Positions 59,545-64,000 of a DNA stretch of 64,000 bases are shown in pieces. The notes beneath the pieces are model-generated. The model made no database searches. It saw only the letters and a program-made list of their open reading frames with translations, and was not told where the DNA came from. A program made the position numbers and the translations under genes. Source of the stretch: Streptomyces sp. YPW6 (GTDB lineage Bacteria > Actinomycetota > Actinomycetes > Streptomycetales > Streptomycetaceae). How positions within the stretch are numbered: the first letter of the stretch is position 1; every line of letters begins with the position of its first letter. Location of the stretch: contig NZ_CP076457.1 in NCBI RefSeq assembly GCF_018866325.1, forward strand, positions 1,178,001 through 1,242,000, in the 5' to 3' direction.

Positions 59545-60624
59545 ATGAGCAACGACGAGACGGCCCCGGGCCCCCGCGCTTCCCGACGTGCGGCCAAGCC
59601 CCGCAAACGCCGCCGCGGCCTCAAGATCACGCTCGGTGTCCTGCTCGTCCTGCTCCTCGCCGGCGGCGGCACCGTCTACTGGCTCTACAGCCGGCTCGAC
59701 GGGAACATCAAGGGCGTCGACATCAACAAGGCGCTCGGTGAGGACCGCCCGGAGAAGCTCCCCACCAGCGGGCAGAACCTGCTGGTCCTCGGCTCGGACT
59801 CGCGCGCCGGGGCGGAGAACCGGGAGCTGGGCGGGGGCGGCGCCGTCAGCGGCGCGCGCTCCGACACCGCGATGGTGGTGCACATACCCGAGGGCCGGTC
59901 GCAGGCCGTCGCCGTCTCCATCCCGCGCGACACCCTGGTGACCCGGCCCGAGTGCGTCAAGGACGACGGCTCGACGGTGGCGGGCAAGGACCGCGTCATG
60001 TTCAACTCCGTCTACGCGCAGGTCGGTCCGGCCTGCGTGGTGAAGACGGTGGAGAAGATGTCCGGCGTCCGCGTCGACCACTATCTGGAGATCAACTTCG
60101 CCGGGTTCAAGGACCTGGTCGACGCCATCGGCGGGGTCACCGTCGACGTACCGCAGGACATCGACGACAAGGCGTCCGGGCTGCACCTCAGCGCGGGCCC
60201 GCAGAAGCTGGACGGCACCGAGTCCCTGGCGTACGTCCGGACCCGGCACGGCATCGGCGACGGCAGCGACCTCGGCCGCATCGGGCTCCAGCAGCAGTTC
60301 CTGATGGCCCTGCTGAGCGAGGTCAAGTCGCAGGACCTGCTGGGCAGCCCGGCCGGCTCCTACAAGATCGCCGACTCGGCCACCAAGGCGCTGACCACGG
60401 ACTCCTCTCTCGCCTCGCTCACCTCGCTGGCGGATTTCGCCCGTTCCATGAACGGCGTCGACCCGGCCTCGATGGAGACGATCATGCTGCCGGTGGCGTA
60501 CGACAAGATCGACCCGAACCGGGTGATCGCGGCAGAACCGCAGGCCGGCCAGCTGTGGAAGGCGATCCGCGAGGACACGGCGATCCCCGAGGAAGCGAAG
60601 AAGTCCCCCGCGACCGGGGGCTGA
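59545..60624 (+). CDS. LCP-family (LytR-CpsA-Psr) glycopolymer transferase
   Basis: 359 residues. A very basic N-terminus and a single membrane helix (ITLGVLLVLLLAGGGTVYWL, then LYSRLDG) anchor it, with the LCP domain outside. Signatures are NLLVLGSDSRAG, ARSDTAMVVHIP, VSIPRDTLV, HYLEINFAGFKDLVDAIGGV, YVRTRHGIGDGSDLGRI and QQQFL. It moves lipid-linked wall polymers onto peptidoglycan. It diverges from galE and the rest of the glycopolymer operon, which supports the cluster's role. Confidence 0.95.
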   Translation: MSNDETAPGPRASRRAAKPRKRRRGLKITLGVLLVLLLAGGGTVYWLYSRLDGNIKGVDINKALGEDRPEKLPTSGQNLLVLGSDSRAGAENRELGGGGAVSGARSDTAMVVHIPEGRSQAVAVSIPRDTLVTRPECVKDDGSTVAGKDRVMFNSVYAQVGPACVVKTVEKMSGVRVDHYLEINFAGFKDLVDAIGGVTVDVPQDIDDKASGLHLSAGPQKLDGTESLAYVRTRHGIGDGSDLGRIGLQQQFLMALLSEVKSQDLLGSPAGSYKIADSATKALTTDSSLASLTSLADFARSMNGVDPASMETIMLPVAYDKIDPNRVIAAEPQAGQLWKAIREDTAIPEEAKKSPATGG

Positions 60625-60663
60625 CGAACCGTCGTACCGCTCGCCCCGTGACACCCTGCCGGG

Positions 60664-61077
60664 ATGAGCGAGGACGAAGCGGTGCTGGTGATCGTGGACG
60701 GCGCCAATGTGGTCGGGTCCGTCCCCGACGGCTGGTGGCGGGACCGGCGCGGGGCGGCGGTCCGGCTGCGCGACTCCCTTGTTCCGTACGCCGCGGCCGG
60801 GCTGCCGGGACTGCCGGGACCGGTCGAGATCGTGCTCGTGGTCGAGGGAGCCGCCCGAGGTGTCGAATCCGTGCCCGGGGTCCGGGTCGCATCGGCCCCC
60901 GGCAGCGGTGACGACCTGATCGCCGAGCTGGCGGCCGCCCCGGAGCCGGACCGGGAGTGCGTCGTCGTCACCGCCGACCGCGGACTACGGCAGCGGGTCG
61001 AGGCGTACGGGGCCCGGTGCGTGGGGCCCCGGACGGTACGGCCGTCGCGGAACGCCCACGGCCCTTTCCGGCCATGA
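60664..61077 (+). CDS. YacP/NYN-like PIN-fold nuclease
   Basis: 137 residues. PIN-type acidic residues are in VLVIVDGANVVGSVPDGWW, SGDDLIAEL, and CVVVTADRGL, and the protein is the length of single-domain YacP/NYN RNases. It should cleave single-stranded RNA with divalent metal if the acids form the site. Streptomyces homologues are often mis-named NTP pyrophosphohydrolases. It follows the LCP gene by 39 bases but need not share its role. Confidence 0.85.
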   Translation: MSEDEAVLVIVDGANVVGSVPDGWWRDRRGAAVRLRDSLVPYAAAGLPGLPGPVEIVLVVEGAARGVESVPGVRVASAPGSGDDLIAELAAAPEPDRECVVVTADRGLRQRVEAYGARCVGPRTVRPSRNAHGPFRP

Positions 61078-61459
61078 CAGCCTCAGGTGGCCGCTGCCTC
61101 CGGTCCGCGGCGGCGCGGTCCGGGCCGGCGCACGGAACCTGCTTCCCGGACCGCCGCCCCGGGTCGCAGCGCGGCGGCACTCGGCGCTGAGGGCGCGATG
61201 CTTCCTCCGGTCCGGCCGTCCGGACCCCGCCGCGCCCCGACCACGCTGACCGGCCCTTCTCCCTCGCGCGCCCGCCTGCTGCGGGGCCGGCGCGTGCCCC
61301 CGGTCCTCCTGCCGGGTCCCCGCAGGAGGCCTGCTGTCCCGCGCCCCTGGCATGGGCCGTATACCGGTGTCGGCTCGGCGGTTAGGCGTTCCCATACCGC
61401 ACCTCCGTACGTTCTTTCTCAGCCGGTGCAACGGACACCGTCGACACGAGGAGACGAAC
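61078..61459. other. Intergenic region upstream of the precursor-like peptide gene
   Basis: About 380 bases. Open frames on both strands have no ribosome site and no credible protein. The last 120 bases become less GC-rich (GGCGTTCCCATACCGCACC, CGTTCTTTCTCAGCC), as expected for a promoter region of the peptide gene. I could not define hexamers. GAGGAGACGAAC at its end is the ribosome site of the peptide. Confidence 0.5.
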
Positions 61460-61582
61460 ATGCCTGAGAACCAGAGCCAGGAGCCGACCGAGTCCGAGGA
61501 CTTCGAGGTCGTCGCGCACAGCGAGGAAGGCGAGGACGAGGCGGGCACCTGCATCACGAACAACAGCGAGATGCTGCAGTAA
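61460..61582 (+). CDS. Candidate RiPP precursor peptide, 40 aa
   Basis: Residues 1-29 form a Glu/Asp-rich leader (SEDFEVVAHSEEGEDEAG at 12-29) and the last eleven residues (TCITNNSEMLQ, 30-40) form a possible core with Thr30, Cys31, Thr33 and Ser36 as modifiable positions. An acidic leader with a central hydrophobic motif (FEVVA) followed by a short polar core is typical of ribosomally made, modified peptides. It has GAGGAGA 5 bases upstream. Downstream lie a hairpin, a glycosyltransferase and a DUF6895-like gene, all on the same strand. Class cannot be told from this sequence. Confidence 0.72.
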   Translation: MPENQSQEPTESEDFEVVAHSEEGEDEAGTCITNNSEMLQ

Positions 61583-61610
61583 CTCGTCCCATCGGGTCCT
61601 GCGCACCGCA

Positions 61611-61656
61611 CGGGCCTCCGGCGCTCGGACATCGCGTTCCGCGCGGCGGAGGCCCG
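61611..61656. terminator. Imperfect hairpin after the precursor peptide
   Basis: CGGGCCTCCGGCGC pairs with GCGCGGCGGAGGCCCG with a mismatch/bulge. A weak terminator here would let most transcripts stop after the peptide, with read-through to the enzymes, as is common in RiPP operons. Confidence 0.45.
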
Positions 61657-61865
61657 GCCGCCGTCGGTCCTCCGCCGCCCGTCATCGCCGGTCGCTCCGG
61701 GGCCGGCCGCGTCGGCGGCTCCGATGCCCGCCGCACCGGCCGCTCCGAGCCCCGCCACGTCGGTGGTGTCGAGCCCCGCCGCGTCGGCGGCTCCCAGGCC
61801 CGTACCGCCGGCCGCCCCGCCCGTTCGGGCCCGCCACCGCCCGCCACGCAACGAGGGAGCACCGC

Positions 61866-62012
61866 GTGACCTCCGCCGCTCCGCCGGCCCAGCACCGGCG
61901 CTCGCACCGGGCTCACCGGCTCACGGCGCCGGGATTCCCGGCACCGGACGCTCTGCTCCGGTACGCCCCGTCCGGCATCCGCCCGGCCCGGCCCCGCCGG
62001 GAGGCGTCATGA
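61866..62012 (+). CDS. Small protein, 48 aa, coupled to the glycosyltransferase
   Basis: GTG 61866 follows GAGGGA by 7 bases, and the TGA overlaps the glycosyltransferase ATG as ATGA. The product is basic and rich in Ala, Pro, Arg and His (AQHRRSHRAHRLTAPG, DALLRYAPSGIRPARP), with high third-position GC. It is too short for the usual gene finders. It may be a real small protein of the RiPP cluster (second peptide or helper) or only a coupling ORF. Confidence 0.5.
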   Translation: MTSAAPPAQHRRSHRAHRLTAPGFPAPDALLRYAPSGIRPARPRREAS

Positions 62013-63205
62013 GGATCCTGCTGTGTCCGCTCAGCGACGGCGGCTACCTCTACCCGGCGATCGCGGCCGGCCGTGAACTCCGGCGCCGCGGCCATCACGT
62101 CAGCGTGCTGGGCCGGTCCGGCGCCGCGCCGGTCGCGGCCGACGCCGGACTGCCGTTCGCGGCGACGGAGGACTTCGGCGAGCGGCGCGCGTTCTCCGTG
62201 GCGTGGTGGGGCACGTCCGCCCTGGCCCAGTACCGGGCGACCGTGCGTGCCGCCCGCGCGGACCGGGCCGACCTCCTGATCACCTCCGTGCTGTGTCACG
62301 GCACCCTGCTCGCGGCCGAAGTGCTCGACCTCCCGGTGGTGGTGGTCGGACTCTCCGTCCATCTGTGGGACTACCGCGGAGGCGGGACCGGCGAACCGCC
62401 ACTGGGCCGGCCCCGGCCCAACCGGACCCGCGAGATGCGTCAGCAGTACGCCGAGGTTCGGGAACAGGCCGGGCTGCCGGGGCGCGGCTCCCGGTGGGGC
62501 GACGACCCCCTGCCGGGCGACGCGCTGCTGCTGCGCGGTGATCCCGCTCTGGAGTACCCGGGAGCCGAACTGCCCGACCGGGTCCGGCACGTGGGACCGC
62601 TGTGCTGGGAGCCGGCCCCCGGACCGGGCGAGGTGGAGGCGGTCAGGGAGCAGGTGGCGCGGTCCGAGAAGCCCGTGGTGTACGTACACCTCGGGCGGGT
62701 CTTCGAAGGGGGCAGCCGGTGGCCCCACCTCAACGAGGCTTTCACCGGGGGCCGTTTCCAGGCCGTGGTCGAGCAGGGGCGCTCCCCGAGCCCCGAACCC
62801 GCCCCGGGAGCCGACATCCTGACGGTGCGCAAGCCCTGGATGGGCCCGCTGATCGACCTGGCCGACATGGTGCTGACCAGCGGCACCTCCGCCCCCGTAC
62901 TGGGCGCCCTGCTGCGCGGCCGCCCTCTCGCGGCATCGCCCAACGGCTCCGAACAGCCCCTGCTCACGGGTGCCTTGATGCGTGCCGGTGTGGCCGTGCA
63001 CCTGCCCAAGTCCGCGCTGTCCAACTGGCCGGCGCTGCTGGACTCCGCCTCGCGGGACGACGCCCTGCGAGACCGTGCACGGGCCCTGGGCCGACGGCTG
63101 GCCGCCGCGGACGGCGCCGCCCGCGCGGCCGACATCGTCGAGCGAGTGGCCCGGCACTCCGCGATCCCTGAGGAGGACCATGAGTACGCGAGCGCCCGGC
63201 CTTGA
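62009..63205 (+). CDS. GT1-family glycosyltransferase
   Basis: 398 residues, two-Rossmann GT-B fold. The start MRILLCPLSDGGYLYPAIAA and the donor-site region SGTSAPVLGALLRGRPLAASPNGSEQPLLT match UGT/MGT-type enzymes that move a sugar from a nucleotide donor to a small molecule or peptide. Overlaps: ATGA with the 48-aa ORF and 26 bases with the next gene, so all three are translated together. In the context of the peptide gene it may glycosylate the peptide product. Confidence 0.88.
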   Translation: MRILLCPLSDGGYLYPAIAAGRELRRRGHHVSVLGRSGAAPVAADAGLPFAATEDFGERRAFSVAWWGTSALAQYRATVRAARADRADLLITSVLCHGTLLAAEVLDLPVVVVGLSVHLWDYRGGGTGEPPLGRPRPNRTREMRQQYAEVREQAGLPGRGSRWGDDPLPGDALLLRGDPALEYPGAELPDRVRHVGPLCWEPAPGPGEVEAVREQVARSEKPVVYVHLGRVFEGGSRWPHLNEAFTGGRFQAVVEQGRSPSPEPAPGADILTVRKPWMGPLIDLADMVLTSGTSAPVLGALLRGRPLAASPNGSEQPLLTGALMRAGVAVHLPKSALSNWPALLDSASRDDALRDRARALGRRLAAADGAARAADIVERVARHSAIPEEDHEYASARP

Positions 63206-64000
63206 CCCGGACCGTCGGACAGCCGCCGCCGAGGAGACCGTCGCCGGCCTGGCCGCGAGTACGGGACGGTGGCTGGGGCTTCACGCGGGTCGTCTCGACT
63301 CCGCCTCCGGCCGCGCCGAACTGCCCGTGACACCGAGGGTCAAGGCCCTGCTGCAACTGGCGCTGCTCTGCCGCTGCTGGCTCAAGGCCGCACCGGACGA
63401 CATCGCCGCACGGCCTGTGCTCGCGGTCGTCGAACGCGCCTGGCGCAGGCCGGAGATGCCGCGCCTCCTCGCCCATACCCCCGGCAGTGCACGGCCGTTC
63501 GGGTTGATCTGGGCTGCTCTGGCCCCGGCCGGGACGGTCCCCGAAGCCCGACGCGAGATGCTCGACCGGCTGTCCGCCGAGGGCTATCTGCTGCCGCGCC
63601 GGAAGTCCCCGTACCTCCACCTGGGAACCAGGTTCTACGCCGAACTCGCGGGCGTGGAGCACGAGCTCGCGTCGTACGAGGAGCTGTGGGCGTGCAGCCT
63701 GCTGGCGCGGGCCGACGACATGACGGCGGCCGAACTCGACGTCTGCCAGGTGACGGACACCGTGTTCTACCTGTCCGACTACGGTTTCCGCGGCACCGGG
63801 CTGGACGCGGAGGCCCGGGAGCGGGCGCTGGGCGTGCTGGAGCGGCTCGCCGACCACTGTGTGCGCGAGGGCGCGTGGGAGTACGGGGCCAAGCTGCTGC
63901 TCGCCCAGCACTGCCTGGGCTCGGACCCGCTGCGGACGCCTTCGGGGACAGCGGTCCTCGGGATGCTCGTGGAGGCGCGTTCGCCCGACGGCTCGATCCC
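63180..64000 (+). CDS. DUF6895-like protein, N-terminal 273 residues (runs off the right edge)
   Basis: ATG 63180 follows GAGGAGGACC. The visible part is all-helical, with paired Cys/Trp residues (LCRCWLKAAPDD) and repeated helix-hairpin motifs such as SPYLHLGTRFYAELAGVEHE, CQVTDTVFYLSDYGFRG and GAKLLLAQHCLGS. I recall this pattern from DUF6895 proteins found in several biosynthetic clusters; their reaction is unknown and the fold may be an alpha/alpha toroid. Start overlaps the glycosyltransferase end by 26 bases. The rest of the gene and cluster lies to the right. Confidence 0.75.
   Translation, partial: MSTRAPGLDPDRRTAAAEETVAGLAASTGRWLGLHAGRLDSASGRAELPVTPRVKALLQLALLCRCWLKAAPDDIAARPVLAVVERAWRRPEMPRLLAHTPGSARPFGLIWAALAPAGTVPEARREMLDRLSAEGYLLPRRKSPYLHLGTRFYAELAGVEHELASYEELWACSLLARADDMTAAELDVCQVTDTVFYLSDYGFRGTGLDAEARERALGVLERLADHCVREGAWEYGAKLLLAQHCLGSDPLRTPSGTAVLGMLVEARSPDGSI

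Noticed and set aside
60985-61851. 288-codon minus-strand frame across the precursor peptide region
   Set aside because: Ala/Gly/Asp repeats from simple-sequence DNA, no ribosome site, antisense to the peptide gene.
1-64000. Insertion sequences, prophage or integration sites
   Set aside because: No transposase, integrase, phage structural gene or terminal direct/inverted repeat pair was seen. The only low-GC islands are the promoter region at 10.3-10.7 kb and the toxin tip.

Overview
The window is high-GC actinobacterial DNA, almost certainly a Streptomyces chromosome. Third codon positions are nearly all G or C. Many starts are GTG, and several genes have a TANNNT box 6-8 bases before the start codon. 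The gene families are typical of the genus: an Scr1-type XRE regulator with DUF397 and an ATP-binding partner, DUF3000, ALF repeats and a TIGR04222-like protein. I found no tRNA, rRNA, CRISPR array, insertion sequence or prophage. From memory, to be checked, the run msrB-murC through hemG-hemQ and hemE-DUF3000-rnd-fadA-fadB matches a conserved Streptomyces core block.

Layout. (1) 1-4.6 kb: a membrane/envelope signalling pair (lipoprotein and Ser/Thr kinase) divergent from an orphan GTPase-associated protein 1. (2) 4.6-10.3 kb: four exported proteins on the minus strand, two of them FG-GAP beta-propellers; one propeller is fused to a trypsin-fold domain that has lost its catalytic His and Ser. 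(3) 10.7-14.7 kb: a 1205-residue ALF-repeat/coiled-coil exported protein whose tip looks like a papain-fold (deamidase or peptidase) toxin, followed 9 bases later by a small gene that is probably its immunity protein. (4) 14.8-20.6 kb: accessory regulators, including a MarR/VOC divergent pair with two clear operator palindromes and the XRE/DUF397/ATPase triad. (5) 20.6-31 kb: core and housekeeping genes (msrB, murC, pyrimidine reductase, zapE, osmC-like, PhoX-like, NodB deacetylase, AIM24, Pth2).

(6) 31.1-33.6 kb: a compact three-gene cassette of a DUF692/MNIO-type iron enzyme, a small partner and a membrane protein with a tail of nine cysteines in Gly/Ser. This looks like an enzyme with its cysteine-rich substrate. 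(7) 33.7-48 kb: exported peptidase, heme synthesis (hemQ, hemG, hemE), DUF4349 lipoprotein, CoA-disulfide-reductase-like flavoenzyme, DUF3000, response regulator, rnd and the fadA-fadB beta-oxidation operon. (8) 48.1-60.6 kb: a cell-wall glycopolymer (teichoic-acid-like) cluster: galE, two paralogous propeller proteins, a CDP-alcohol phosphatidyltransferase, a giant GT2-GT2-TagF protein, an SGNH esterase and an Ig-like protein, divergent from an LCP-family attachment enzyme. (9) 60.7-64 kb: a YacP-like nuclease, then the start of what looks like a RiPP gene cluster (40-residue precursor-like peptide, a 48-residue ORF, a glycosyltransferase and a DUF6895-like gene cut by the window edge).

The strongest candidates for undescribed biology are the DUF692/Cys-Gly-tail cassette, the precursor-peptide/glycosyltransferase/DUF6895 locus at the right edge, and the ALF-repeat toxin with its candidate immunity gene. 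All function calls rest on reading motifs by eye; no database search was run.
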